Assembly (NCBI GenBank): GCA_016789755.1
Contig: JAEUQG010000145.1
Coordinates: 1-34,458, forward strand
Direction of reading: 5' to 3'
DNA length: 34,458 nt
DNA from: Bryobacterales bacterium
GTDB lineage: Bacteria > Acidobacteriota > Terriglobia > Bryobacterales > Bryobacteraceae
A program made the position numbers and the translations under genes. Shown piece by piece: positions 1 through 7,311 of this stretch (within the stretch, counting starts at the first letter, position 1; each line of letters starts with the position of its first letter). The notes beneath the pieces were generated by a model. The model ran no database searches. It was not told the origin of the DNA and saw only the letters and a program-made list of their open reading frames with translations.

Positions 1-1129
1 CTAGGTCTTTGACCGTTTGGAAGTCTTCCTTATATAGCCGAACTTGGCGCGAGCTGCCTTGCGAGTGAAACTCCATTGAATGTGTACGCGGTTGCGATTG
101 GCCTCGGTGTTCCAGGAGCGAATGCTGGAATCGAGTTGTTCCAGCGTGGGGATCCGGCGGCGTCCCAAACACTGTCGAGATACCAAACTCAGCTCGAGTT
201 CGGCTTGGTTGAGCCAACTGCCGTGTTTGGGTGTGTAGTGTACGTTCAGGCGGTTCCAGAGATAGCTGCCTTCTTTCTCGCCGAAGTGATCCGTGAGAGA
301 TTTGCGGCAATGGATGTTGAGGTTGTCCATCACCAAGTGGATCTTCCGAGCGAAGGGATAGGCGGCGACTACGCGCTGAACGACTTGCGCGAACTGCGCC
401 GCGGAGCGGTCGGGCGTGGCACAGGTATAGTGCCGTCCCGCCTTAGGTTCCACGACAGCAAAAATGTTGGCTGTTCCACAGCGTTTGTATTCGTTATCCC
501 TTCTGGCACTCCGACTCGGCCGTGCTGGCCGGAAGGGGCGGACATCAGCATGCAAAGAAACGGGTTTTTCGTCCAGACAAAGCACAGGCTCGGTGCTCCG
601 ATACGGCTTTTCATACACTGCCAGCACGTCTTCCATCTTGGTGATGTATTCTTCATCCAACTCGGCGATGCACCACATTTTTTTCCCGCCACGGCTTCAA
701 GTCGTGGCTCTGGAGCAAGATGCGAATCGTTTCCCGGCCGACTCCAGGAACCAGCTTTCGCTTGACGGCTTCTTCGGCAATCAAGCGCACCGTCCAGCGG
801 GATCGTCCCTCTGGCGGTTGGCTACAAGCCATGGCGATGATCCGCTGCTTGTCAGAAGCCTGCAGCAGTTCCGCATGCCCTGTGCGCTTCTTCTCAAACA
901 GGGCCCGCTCAAGACCTTCTTCTCGATACCGCTTAGCGATGACGCGGATGGCCTGTGCGGTGAACGGCACGACTTGCGCCACCTTGGGAGCGCTGAGACC
1001 GGCATCGAGTTGCAGTAAAGCCAGTGCTCGCAACACCACCCGTACTTGCTGGATGCCTCCGCACAACATCTGCTCCAGTGCTTTCCGGTCCTGCGTTGTT
1101 AGACGGAACGACGAAGGTGGGCGTGGCAT
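1..1129 (-). CDS. IS630-family transposase, two overlapping frames joined by -1 frameshift
   Basis: The first frame (ATG 1129 to stop at 653) holds the N-terminal helix-turn-helix region. The second frame (open from about 692 down to the TAG at 1-3) holds the catalytic core. Conserved IS630 DDE signatures are visible in the second frame: LCLDEKP (first Asp), HLVMDNLNIH (second Asp) and HGSWLNQAELELS (Glu). The frames overlap at a run of seven A on the minus strand (684-678). A -1 slip there joins ...LKPWREK to KMWCIAELDEEY, which restores an uninterrupted family-like sequence of roughly 375 residues. Programmed -1 frameshifting at A-rich heptamers is known in IS630 elements, so this is probably a functional split gene and not a pseudogene, although a simple indel in the A run cannot be excluded. 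The TTG at 1135 is an alternative start; ATG 1129 is preferred. Confidence 0.88.
4..30 (+). repeat. IS630 left terminal inverted repeat
   Basis: Read with its TA/CTAG flank (1-30), this end matches the reverse complement of 1173-1202 at 24 of 30 positions. The outer 16 bases have a single mismatch, followed by a more diverged inner part that ends in a shared TTCCT. The repeat overlaps the 3' end of the transposase frame. Confidence 0.88.
678..684 (-). other. A7 slippery heptamer, putative programmed -1 frameshift site
   Basis: Seven consecutive T on the plus strand give A AAA AAA on the coding strand, exactly where the two transposase frames overlap. Re-pairing one base back joins the DNA-binding and catalytic parts in frame. 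No downstream pseudoknot was established by eye. Confidence 0.75.
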
Positions 1130-1172
1130 ACCCAAGTATAGGCCAAAACATTTCCGATTGGAATTGTTTGTT

Positions 1173-1199
1173 AGGAATATGTTCAGACGGTCACAGACC
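1173..1199 (-). repeat. IS630 right terminal inverted repeat
   Basis: This is the partner of the left repeat at 4-30. It lies upstream of the transposase start, so the transposase promoter probably overlaps or lies just inside this end. TA (1200-1201) and G1202 complete the CTAG target. Confidence 0.88.
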
Positions 1200-1882
1200 T
1201 AGTCGTTGAGTTGGAAGGTTCCGACGAAAGCGCTACGCTTTTCGGGGCTCTTCCATGTGGTGCCCAAGCCATCGCCCTGGTAGGAGTGGGCGAGGGAGTA
1301 GGCGGGCATGGCGTGATCGAGTTTGGTGAGCGGCTGGTACCAGACCTCTTCGTTGGTGCAGATGTGGTCGCCGTCGTGGATGGCGCGGGTAGTGATCTCG
1401 GCGATGGCGCCGGCCTTAAGGGTGGCCGTGGCGCTGTGAATATTGTTGTTCTTCACGGTGAGATCGACGGGGGCGTAAACCACTTTGACGACGTGCTGCA
1501 TGAGGTCGCCGCCCATGCGAGTGGCGAACTTCTGAAGTGCCATGCGCTGTTCGGGGGTGGCGCGCTCATCGACGATGAGGACGGACTTCACGGGGTAGGC
1601 GTTGGTATGGACATCGCCAAGAGTGGCGCTGGCCTTGACCACGCCGACCACTCCGAGCCCGTCGAGGCTCACGCCATCGAAGTTTCCTTTGGAAACTCTC
1701 CAGCCGAAAACGGCCAGATCGCCCATGAGGTTCACTTCGGCATTGGCAAAACAAGGTCCAGTGAAAATATCAGCAGTGCGCGCTTCCACGTATTCGCCGT
1801 GGAGGCGCGATTTTTCCAGTCCAGCGCCGAACGCCAAGGAGGTCAGCGCGGCGGACAACACGATCGCTTTCATCGACTTCAT
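1199..1882 (-). CDS. Secreted DUF1326-type protein of unknown function
   Basis: A protein of about 227 residues with an N-terminal signal peptide (MKSMKAIVLSAALTSLAFGA), then a region of the type GEYVEARTADIFTGPCFANAE that resembles the start of DUF1326 proteins. The function of that family is not established. The ATG at 1882 is preferred because AAGGAG lies about 10 bases upstream (1892-1897); the in-frame TTG at 1903 would overlap that ribosome-binding site. A -10-like TATAGT lies at 1909-1904, without a convincing -35. The stop codon TAG (1201-1199) coincides with the IS630 target CTAG. Because the left flank is also C-TA, the pre-insertion stop was also TAG, so the protein is not truncated. 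Two Cys (one in TGPCF, one in HICTNE) are visible. The DUF1326 assignment is from recalled family pattern and is moderately sure. Confidence 0.7.
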   Translation of the reverse strand: MKSMKAIVLSAALTSLAFGAGLEKSRLHGEYVEARTADIFTGPCFANAEVNLMGDLAVFGWRVSKGNFDGVSLDGLGVVGVVKASATLGDVHTNAYPVKSVLIVDERATPEQRMALQKFATRMGGDLMQHVVKVVYAPVDLTVKNNNIHSATATLKAGAIAEITTRAIHDGDHICTNEEVWYQPLTKLDHAMPAYSLAHSYQGDGLGTTWKSPEKRSAFVGTFQLND

Positions 1883-1923
1883 TATCCTCAGCTCCTTAGA
1901 CAAACTATATCATTACGGCAAGA

Positions 1924-1954
1924 ATTCCGGGCGGCATAGCCGACCGCCCGGAAT
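1924..1954 (-). terminator. 11-bp perfect stem-loop between the molybdenum hydroxylase operon and the DUF1326-type gene
   Basis: The arms attccgggcgg (1924-1934) and ccgcccggaat (1944-1954) are perfectly complementary around a 9-base loop. It lies just after the stop of the small Cys-rich gene (1962) and before the next minus-strand gene, where a terminator or mRNA-stabilising hairpin is expected. On the minus strand the stem is not followed by a U-tract, so it may be a processing or attenuation hairpin and not a classical intrinsic terminator. Confidence 0.55.
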
Positions 1955-1961
1955 CCTTTGG

Positions 1962-2177
1962 TTAGAGTTCTTCGTAGCACCTACGGAAGGGGTTGCATTC
2001 GTAGTCGTCGACAACCTTTCCGTCAGGCCCCATGCATTGCTGGGTTTTGTGGCACCAGTAGGCGCGGTCATTGCCGTGCTGCACATTCGGGTCCCAGGGG
2101 GCATCGACGAAGAGGCCCTTCCACCGGATGTTGTTGCAGCGGTCGTCGTCAATGACCGTAATGCTGGAGCGCTCCAT
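1962..2177 (-). CDS. Small Cys-rich protein at the end of the molybdenum hydroxylase operon
   Basis: A 71-residue open frame that begins 12 bases after the FAD-subunit stop and ends just before a strong hairpin, which suggests it is the last gene of that transcript. It has no signal peptide or membrane segment. It contains five Cys (in RCNN, YWCHK, QQCMG, YECNP and RRCYE), many Trp/Tyr/Asp residues and an Asp/Gly-rich middle (DGKVVDDYEC). The spacing C-x5-C-x11-C-x5-C in the C-terminal half could form a metal site or disulfides; this is inference. No family was recognised. The ribosome-binding site is weak, so translation may be coupled to the FAD subunit. It could be a chance frame in GC-rich DNA, but its composition is unlike the antisense shadows nearby. 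Confidence 0.5.
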   Translation of the reverse strand: MERSSITVIDDDRCNNIRWKGLFVDAPWDPNVQHGNDRAYWCHKTQQCMGPDGKVVDDYECNPFRRCYEEL

Positions 2178-2189
2178 AACAGGCGAGTC

Positions 2190-3170
2190 CTAGCCGCGGG
2201 CTTTGGCGGCTTCGAGCAGTGCGCGTTTGACGGCGACGCGTGCCAACTGGACTTTGTAGGCGTTGCCGTTGAGGGGCTGAGCGCCGTCGAGGGCGGATTT
2301 ACCGGCTTCGGTGGCGACATCCTGAGTGAGCGACTTACCGGTAAGCATCTGCTCCGCGGCAGTGGCGACGACAGGAGTAGGGCCGACGTGGCCGAGCACC
2401 ACTTTGGCGCTGGCGACGCTGCTGCCCTTCATGCGAATGGCGACGGAGGCCGTGACGAGGGGCCAATCGAGGGCCTCTTTCTGACGGACTTCGTAGGTGG
2501 CGTTCTTGACGCCGCGGGCCGAGGGGACAACGATTTCGGTGAGGATTTCGTTGGGGGCCAGGGCCAGTTCCCGGGCGGCGTTGCTGGAAGGGACAACGAA
2601 GAGTTCTTCGACGCGCAACTCGCGGTTACCGTTGGGGCCGGCGATTTTGACCTTCGCACCAAGCGCGATGAGGGCGGGGGCGAGGCTGGAGGCGTTGACG
2701 AAGTAGGCCTGGGACTTAGGGAAGATGGCGTGGTAGCGATTCTCGCCATCGGGGACGAGGCTCTTGCCCTTTTCCTGGCCGAGGATGCCGTAGCCCTGGC
2801 GGAAATACCAGCAGCGAGGGCGCTGGCAGAGATCGCCGCCGACGGTGCCCATGTTGCGGATCTGGGGGCTGGAGACGCCCATAGCCGCCTGATGCAACGA
2901 GGGGTACTCGGTGCGGACGGCCGCGCTTTCGGTGAGTTCGTCGAGGGTGGCGGTGGCTCCAATGCGGAGACCGGCCGCGGTCTTGGTAATCCCGCCGAGT
3001 TCCTTAATGCCCTTGATGTTGATGACGCGCTTGGGCGTGTGGATATACTCCTTCATCAAGCTGAGCAGGTCAGTGCCGCCGGCGAGAATATCGGCCTCTC
3101 CCCATTGCGAGGAGAGCATGCCGAGCGCTTCCTTGAGAGAAGTGGGATTTGCGTATTCGAATGCCTGCAT
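2190..3170 (-). CDS. FAD-binding subunit of a molybdenum hydroxylase (xanthine dehydrogenase family)
   Basis: A 326-residue protein of the CoxM/HcrB/PaoB type that passes electrons from the 2Fe-2S subunit through FAD. The N-terminal half carries the FAD-binding signatures ILAGGTDLLSLMKE and, further on, IRNMGTVGGDLCQRPRC; a CO dehydrogenase flavoprotein C-terminal-like domain follows. After QRPRCWYF there is an insertion, ending near NRYHAIF, of the kind that in PaoB/HcrB binds a 4Fe-4S cluster. Here only two Cys are seen, close together, and the other expected ligands seem to be missing. The start at ATG 3170 is chosen because AAGGAGG lies upstream; the frame is open further but enters the previous gene. 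Only one base separates it from the stop of the molybdopterin subunit, so co-translation is likely. Confidence 0.9.
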   Translation of the reverse strand: MQAFEYANPTSLKEALGMLSSQWGEADILAGGTDLLSLMKEYIHTPKRVINIKGIKELGGITKTAAGLRIGATATLDELTESAAVRTEYPSLHQAAMGVSSPQIRNMGTVGGDLCQRPRCWYFRQGYGILGQEKGKSLVPDGENRYHAIFPKSQAYFVNASSLAPALIALGAKVKIAGPNGNRELRVEELFVVPSSNAARELALAPNEILTEIVVPSARGVKNATYEVRQKEALDWPLVTASVAIRMKGSSVASAKVVLGHVGPTPVVATAAEQMLTGKSLTQDVATEAGKSALDGAQPLNGNAYKVQLARVAVKRALLEAAKARG

Positions 3171-3171
3171 G

Positions 3172-5316
3172 TTACGCGCTCCTCCTTTCTTCGAGAGCCC
3201 TGAGAACACGGTCTGGGGTAAGTGGGATGATGGGCACGCGGACGCCGATGGCGTTGGCTACGGCGTTGGCGATGGCGGCGACTCCGCCCACGGTGGGTGG
3301 TTCGCCGAGGCCGATGACGCCGCGCTTGTCGAGTTCTTCGCGGATGTCCATGTGGACGATGATTTCGCCGATGTCGGCGGCGCCGGCGAGCTTGTAGAAC
3401 TCCATGTCGGGGTTCAACACGCGGCCGGTCTGGCCATCCATGACGCGCTCTTCCATGAGAGCGCCGCAGATGGACATGATGCAAGCGCCGGTGACCTGGC
3501 CTTCGGCGAGCTTCGGATTGACGACGAGGCCGCAATCCTGTACGGCGACCATGCGGTTCATCTTGACGACGCCGGTTTCGACATCGACGCTGACGTCCGC
3601 AATCTGGACGCCGGCAACGCCCTGGGTGTTGAGTCCGAGGGGATTGCGGGGATTGTTCTGGCCTTGGGCGGCGATGCTCTGTGTGCCGAGTTTGCGGCAG
3701 GCAGCGGCCCAAGTGAGAGACTTGGCCGGATCGCCTTTGACCTGGATCTTGCCGCCGACGGCTTCGAGTTTGTCAGCGGTGGTGCTGAGAGATGCCGCGA
3801 CCTTTTCAAACAACTGATCGAGGGCGTTGACGGTGGCGATGCGTGTGGAACTGCTGACGCCGCCGACGGTGGTGGATCCGCCGGAGCCGTTGGAGGGAGG
3901 CAGGGAGTTGTCGCCCAGCTTCACCTTGATGGCGTTGACAGGCAGCCCGAGGGTTTCGGCGGCGACCTGCGCGATGATGGTGCGGGTGCCGGTGCCGAGG
4001 TCCTGACTGCCGAGTTCGATATCGACGGAACCGTCGGGGTTGATCCTGGCGTTGCAGGTGGAGGCGTGGCCGGCGCCGCCCCAGGAGCAGATGCCGACGC
4101 CGAGGCCGCGTTTGACGGGGCCGGAGCCGGAATCGCCGCGGCGATGCCAGCGCTTGCTCCATTCGGCCAGTTCGGCGGCTTTCTTGAACTGGTGGACGTA
4201 GGACTCGCGGCGGGCTTCGGGGGCGTACTCGATGTTTTTGACGAAGACCTCAATGGGATCCATGCCGAGTTTGGCGGCGAGGTCTTCGACAGCAGCGCAG
4301 GTGAGGAACGAAGCCTGCGGATGATTGGGGGCTCGCCAGGCGCGGAGTGGGCCGCCGTTGGTGGCGACGGCGGAGTGATTGAGACGCCGGTTGGGAATGT
4401 TCGTAATGACGTAGGGGATGGGAGGCAGCGCGCCGCCGCCCATGCCGCCGGTGGCCCAAGAAGTGGACTCCCAAGCGATGATGGTGCCATCTTTCTTGGC
4501 GCCCATTTTGATGCGCGCGTAGGCGGAGGGCCGGTTGCCGGCGATGTTGAGTTCTGTGGCGCGGTCGAGGAAGGTTTTCACCGGGCGGCCGCCACTGGCT
4601 TTGGACAGGCGAGCGCCTTCGACGCCCCAGCGGTCGGAGCCGAACTTGGACCCGAATCCTCCGCCGATGTGGTCCTGGTGGACTTTGATGGCAGTGGCAG
4701 GGAGTTCGATGTTTTTGGCGAGATCGCCGCCGATGCCGGAGACGTTCTGGGTGGAGGGCCAATAGTTGACCTGGTCGCCATTCCACTGCACGACCTGGCC
4801 GTGGGGTTCGAGGCAGCAGTGGGTGAGGACGGGAATGCCGTAGTGGCCTTCGTTGACGACGTCGGCTTCCTTAAACGCCTTGTCGGGATCGCCAGTGAGC
4901 TGTTCGCCGGCGGGCTTGGCGCGGTTGCCGACTTTGGAAATATCCTCTTCCTTCACGACGTGGGGGAGGACTTCGTAGTCGACTTTGATGAGACGGACGG
5001 CATCGCGCGCGGCTTGTTCCGTGCTGGCGGCGACGATGGCGATTTCCTGGCTTTGCCACTGGAGTTCGGTGCCGGGTGTGGCGATGACACGGACGGCAGT
5101 GACTCCGGGAGCTTTCTCGGCGGCGGAAGTGTCGATACTGCGGACTCGCGCATGAGCATAAGGCGAGGTGAGCAGCGCCGACTGGAGCATGCCGGGTTTG
5201 TTGAGATCGGAGTTGTACTTAGCCTTACCGGTGGATTTTTCCAGGCCGTCGTGACGCGAAAGGCGCTGGCCGATGGCCTTGCGCGTACTCATGGGGGGCC
5301 AACTGTAGTTAGGCAT
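3172..5316 (-). CDS. Molybdopterin-binding catalytic subunit of a molybdenum hydroxylase
   Basis: A 714-residue large subunit of the xanthine dehydrogenase/aldehyde oxidoreductase family, which hydroxylates an aldehyde or N-heterocycle at a Mo-molybdopterin centre. The N-terminal aldehyde oxidase a/b hammerhead domain (GKAKYNSDL ... SPYAHARVRSID) is followed by Mo-binding segments such as HCCLEPHGQVVQW, GGGFGSKFG and GSGGSTTVGGVSS. Near the C-terminus is GVIGLGEPP, which contains the catalytic Glu typical of the family. The substrate cannot be deduced. The start ATG 5316 follows AGGGAG by about 8 bases and overlaps the end of the 2Fe-2S gene by 8 bases (ATGCCTAA), so translation is coupled. 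There is no own signal peptide, so it would travel with the Tat-exported small subunit. A cytosolic complex is the alternative if the Tat signal is not used. Confidence 0.93.
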   Translation of the reverse strand: MPNYSWPPMSTRKAIGQRLSRHDGLEKSTGKAKYNSDLNKPGMLQSALLTSPYAHARVRSIDTSAAEKAPGVTAVRVIATPGTELQWQSQEIAIVAASTEQAARDAVRLIKVDYEVLPHVVKEEDISKVGNRAKPAGEQLTGDPDKAFKEADVVNEGHYGIPVLTHCCLEPHGQVVQWNGDQVNYWPSTQNVSGIGGDLAKNIELPATAIKVHQDHIGGGFGSKFGSDRWGVEGARLSKASGGRPVKTFLDRATELNIAGNRPSAYARIKMGAKKDGTIIAWESTSWATGGMGGGALPPIPYVITNIPNRRLNHSAVATNGGPLRAWRAPNHPQASFLTCAAVEDLAAKLGMDPIEVFVKNIEYAPEARRESYVHQFKKAAELAEWSKRWHRRGDSGSGPVKRGLGVGICSWGGAGHASTCNARINPDGSVDIELGSQDLGTGTRTIIAQVAAETLGLPVNAIKVKLGDNSLPPSNGSGGSTTVGGVSSSTRIATVNALDQLFEKVAASLSTTADKLEAVGGKIQVKGDPAKSLTWAAACRKLGTQSIAAQGQNNPRNPLGLNTQGVAGVQIADVSVDVETGVVKMNRMVAVQDCGLVVNPKLAEGQVTGACIMSICGALMEERVMDGQTGRVLNPDMEFYKLAGAADIGEIIVHMDIREELDKRGVIGLGEPPTVGGVAAIANAVANAIGVRVPIIPLTPDRVLRALEERRSA

Positions 5317-5959
5317 TCTTTGCTCCCTTCATGGCTTTGGCGGCTTCGAGCACAGCTTTGCGGACGCCGACATAGGTTCCGCAGCGGCAGAGGTTGCCGC
5401 CGAGACCGGCTTTGACCTGATCGTAGGTGGGGCTGGGGTTCTTGTCGAGCAGGCCTTTGGCGGCCATGACGAAGCCCGGGGTGCAGTAGCCGCACTGCTG
5501 GCCGTCGTTATTGACGAAGGCAGTGCTGAGCGGGTGGGGTCTGGCAGCGGCGGCGATGCCTTCGATGGTCTGGATTTGCTTGCCCTGGGCGTCGACGGCA
5601 AGAACGGTGCAAGAGTAGATGACCTTGCCGTTGGCGATCATGGTGCAGGCGCCGCAGGTGCCGCGGTCGCAAACACGCTTGGCGCCGGTAATATCGAGGT
5701 GGTTACGGCAGGCGTCGAGCAGGGTGACACGGGGCTCGACGTTGATGTTGTGAACTTTTCCGTTGATGTTGAGGGAAACCGGGACTGCTCCCGGGCCGAT
5801 TTTGGCCCCGGCAGCCTGTGCGGCATCGGCTTCCTGTTCGCCTAAGATGGCGCTGCCAAGAGCGCCGCTGGTAACGCCCACGCCACGGAAGAATCCGCGG
5901 CGGGAAAAGCCGCCTTTGGGTGGGGCTTTCTCGTCCAGTTCGTCGTGGTGCTTACTCAC
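5309..5959 (-). CDS. Tat-exported 2Fe-2S subunit of the molybdenum hydroxylase
   Basis: About 216 residues. A twin-arginine signal (FSRRGFFRGVGV, then a short hydrophobic stretch to about ADAAQA) is followed by a plant-type ferredoxin domain with CDRGTCGACT and a fourth Cys at YSC, and a C-terminal 2Fe-2S domain with QQCGYCTPG and LCRCG. This pairing is typical of small subunits such as PaoA. The Tat signal suggests a periplasmic enzyme, as in PaoABC, exported as an assembled complex. The GTG at 5959 is preferred because AAAGGA lies about 11 bases upstream; another GTG at 5968 and a TTG at 5995 are possible. It is the first gene of the operon, in order Fe-S, Mo, FAD, small Cys-rich. Confidence 0.9.
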   Translation of the reverse strand: MSKHHDELDEKAPPKGGFSRRGFFRGVGVTSGALGSAILGEQEADAAQAAGAKIGPGAVPVSLNINGKVHNINVEPRVTLLDACRNHLDITGAKRVCDRGTCGACTMIANGKVIYSCTVLAVDAQGKQIQTIEGIAAAARPHPLSTAFVNNDGQQCGYCTPGFVMAAKGLLDKNPSPTYDQVKAGLGGNLCRCGTYVGVRKAVLEAAKAMKGAKNA

Positions 5960-6036
5960 TGCGGACACCGTCCTTTCGTGTCTTTTTCTTCCCAATCCGG
6001 CACGTCTGGTGCGGGAAGCAGAATACGGCCGGATAT

Positions 6037-6064
6037 CTTATACAAGGCCGTGAAGATAACTGAA
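6037..6064 (-). promoter_or_regulatory. Possible sigma70-like promoter of the molybdenum hydroxylase operon
   Basis: On the minus strand TATAAG (6042-6037) resembles a -10 box, with TTCAGT (6064-6059) 16 bases upstream as a poor -35. It lies in an AT-richer patch about 80 bases before the 2Fe-2S gene start. The rest of 5960-6148, between that gene and the radical SAM gene, shows no convincing coding frame. Confidence 0.35.
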
Positions 6065-6148
6065 TATACCAGAAGACGCCGAAAAGGGACAAGGCGCAGG
6101 AACTGCGGCTTTGGTTACGGGGGATGCGCCCCGTTACGCGGTCAATGT

Positions 6149-7258
6149 TCAGGCGCGTGTGATGGGGACCAAGGGTTCGTAGGGGCAGAAGGGGTCCTCA
6201 GCGAGCGGGTTGCCGGTGGCGCCGTAGGCTCGAGCGCGGGAGCCGCCACAGAGGATGTGATACTCGCAGACGCCGCAGCGGCCGTCGAAGGTAGTGGGGT
6301 CGTGGAGTTGTTTGAAGAGCGGGGAGTCGCGGTAGATATCGACAATTTTGTCCTGGCGGACGTTGCCGGCGGTGAGGGGAAGGAAGCCGGCGGGGCAGAT
6401 GTCGCCGGTGTTGGAGACGAACATGATACCGTGGCCGTCGCGGATGCCGAAAGCGCCGGTGGCGCGGCTCTTCTTCATGTCGGCGGCGTCCTGGCCCTGC
6501 TCGCGTTTGCGCTGGAGGGCGACGCGGCGATAGGAGGGGGCTTCGGTGGTGGCGACGATGAAGGGCGAATCCTGCGAGACATCGTAGACCCACTGCATGA
6601 GCTTTTCGCCTTCTTCTGGGGAGAGCGCCGCGAGGACCTTGCCGCGTCCGACGGATATTAAGAAGAAGAGGCTCCAGCGGGCAACGCTGAAGGGTTTGAG
6701 GAGTTCGAAGATGTGGGGCACGTCGTCGGCGGTCTGCTCGGCGACGAGGGTGTTGACCTGGAGCGGCATCTCGAGTTCCTGGGCCCAGCGGAGGGCATTC
6801 ATGGTGCGGTCGAAAGTGCCGGGGACACCGCGGATGGCGTCGTGGCGGGCGGCGGTGGAACCATCGAGGCTGAGGCCGAGCCCGTCGACGCCATGGTCTT
6901 TGAGCTTGACGAGGACATCGCGGGTGAGGGCTTCGGTGGCGGCGGGGGTGATGGAGATGCCGATACCGATAGAGCGGGCGTAGTCAATGACTTGGTAGAG
7001 GTCCTTGCGGGCGAGGGGGTCGCCGCCGGTAAGGATGAGGTGGGGGAGGGGATCGCCGAAGGATGGGATCTGGCTGACGAAGGCGAGGCCCTCATCGGTG
7101 GTGAGTTCGTTGGGGTGTGGTTCGGGCATCGCTTCGGCGCGGCAGTGGCGGCAGGCCAAGGCGCACGCTTGCGTCATTTCCCAGTAGATGTTGAGCGGCG
7201 TTTGCGAATAGTCGCGAGCGCCGTGCCGGGGCCCAGTTCCATGCATTGAGGTAGCCAT
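6149..7258 (-). CDS. Radical SAM/SPASM-domain protein (TIGR04053-like)
   Basis: About 369 residues. The N-terminal radical SAM core has the 4Fe-4S motif TQACALACRHCRAEA and an LTGGDPLAR segment. The C-terminal SPASM-type region has a Cys in GDICPAGF, followed by CGVCEYHILCGGSRARAYGATGNP and DPFCPY, which would bind auxiliary Fe-S clusters. The pattern resembles the TIGR04053 group, related to heme-pathway enzymes (AhbD/NirJ) and to peptide-modifying SPASM enzymes; the substrate is unknown. ATG 7258 is chosen because the conserved region starts shortly after (residues 15-30) and upstream codons lie in the divergent promoter region. Only 53 bases separate it from the divergent S41-like gene. 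No small precursor peptide gene was seen beside it. Confidence 0.88.
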   Translation of the reverse strand: MATSMHGTGPRHGARDYSQTPLNIYWEMTQACALACRHCRAEAMPEPHPNELTTDEGLAFVSQIPSFGDPLPHLILTGGDPLARKDLYQVIDYARSIGIGISITPAATEALTRDVLVKLKDHGVDGLGLSLDGSTAARHDAIRGVPGTFDRTMNALRWAQELEMPLQVNTLVAEQTADDVPHIFELLKPFSVARWSLFFLISVGRGKVLAALSPEEGEKLMQWVYDVSQDSPFIVATTEAPSYRRVALQRKREQGQDAADMKKSRATGAFGIRDGHGIMFVSNTGDICPAGFLPLTAGNVRQDKIVDIYRDSPLFKQLHDPTTFDGRCGVCEYHILCGGSRARAYGATGNPLAEDPFCPYEPLVPITRA

Positions 7259-7274
7259 GCTTTCACAGTACAAT
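7246..7274 (+). promoter_or_regulatory. Putative sigma70-type promoter for the S41-kinase pair
   Basis: TTGAGG (7246-7251, 4/6 match to the -35 consensus) and TACAAT (7269-7274, 5/6 match to the -10 consensus) are separated by exactly 17 bases. Transcription would start near 7281, and a GGGAGG ribosome-binding site precedes the ATG at 7312. The -35 lies inside the beginning of the divergent radical SAM gene, so the two transcripts may interfere with each other. Confidence 0.45.
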
Positions 7275-7311
7275 AACCACTCCTGGCAGCAATAGACGAG
7301 GGAGGCGCGCG

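Larger units (their letters stand above)
1..1202 (-). mobile_element. Complete IS630-family insertion sequence
   Basis: Both ends carry matching inverted repeats, and a DDE transposase of the IS630 (Tc1/mariner-like) group lies between them on the minus strand. The element proper is 4-1199, about 1196 bp, with TA at 2-3 and 1200-1201. Each TA lies within CTAG, as expected for IS630 elements, which target TA and often CTAG and duplicate the TA. Only one base of left flank (position 1) is visible, so the target duplication is read from the symmetrical CTAG at both ends. The transposase stop codon TAG at the left end is formed from the target TA plus the first element base. The right end lies in the stop codon of the DUF1326-type gene. 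The ends and key transposase motifs look intact, so the element could be active. Confidence 0.9.

Noticed and set aside
653-692. Transposase as a degenerate, frameshifted pseudogene
   Set aside because: The break is exactly on an A7 run that suits programmed frameshifting, and both halves and the inverted repeats are intact.
1602-5415. Long plus-strand frames opposite the DUF1326-type and molybdenum hydroxylase genes
   Set aside because: Gly/Asp/Ala-rich translations without motifs; the minus-strand genes carry clear domains and ribosome-binding sites.
6071-6148. Small hairpins (CGCAG-GAA-CTGCG and GGGG-ATGCG-CCCC) after the radical SAM gene as terminators
   Set aside because: Short stems, no U-tract on the minus strand; not distinct from GC-rich background.
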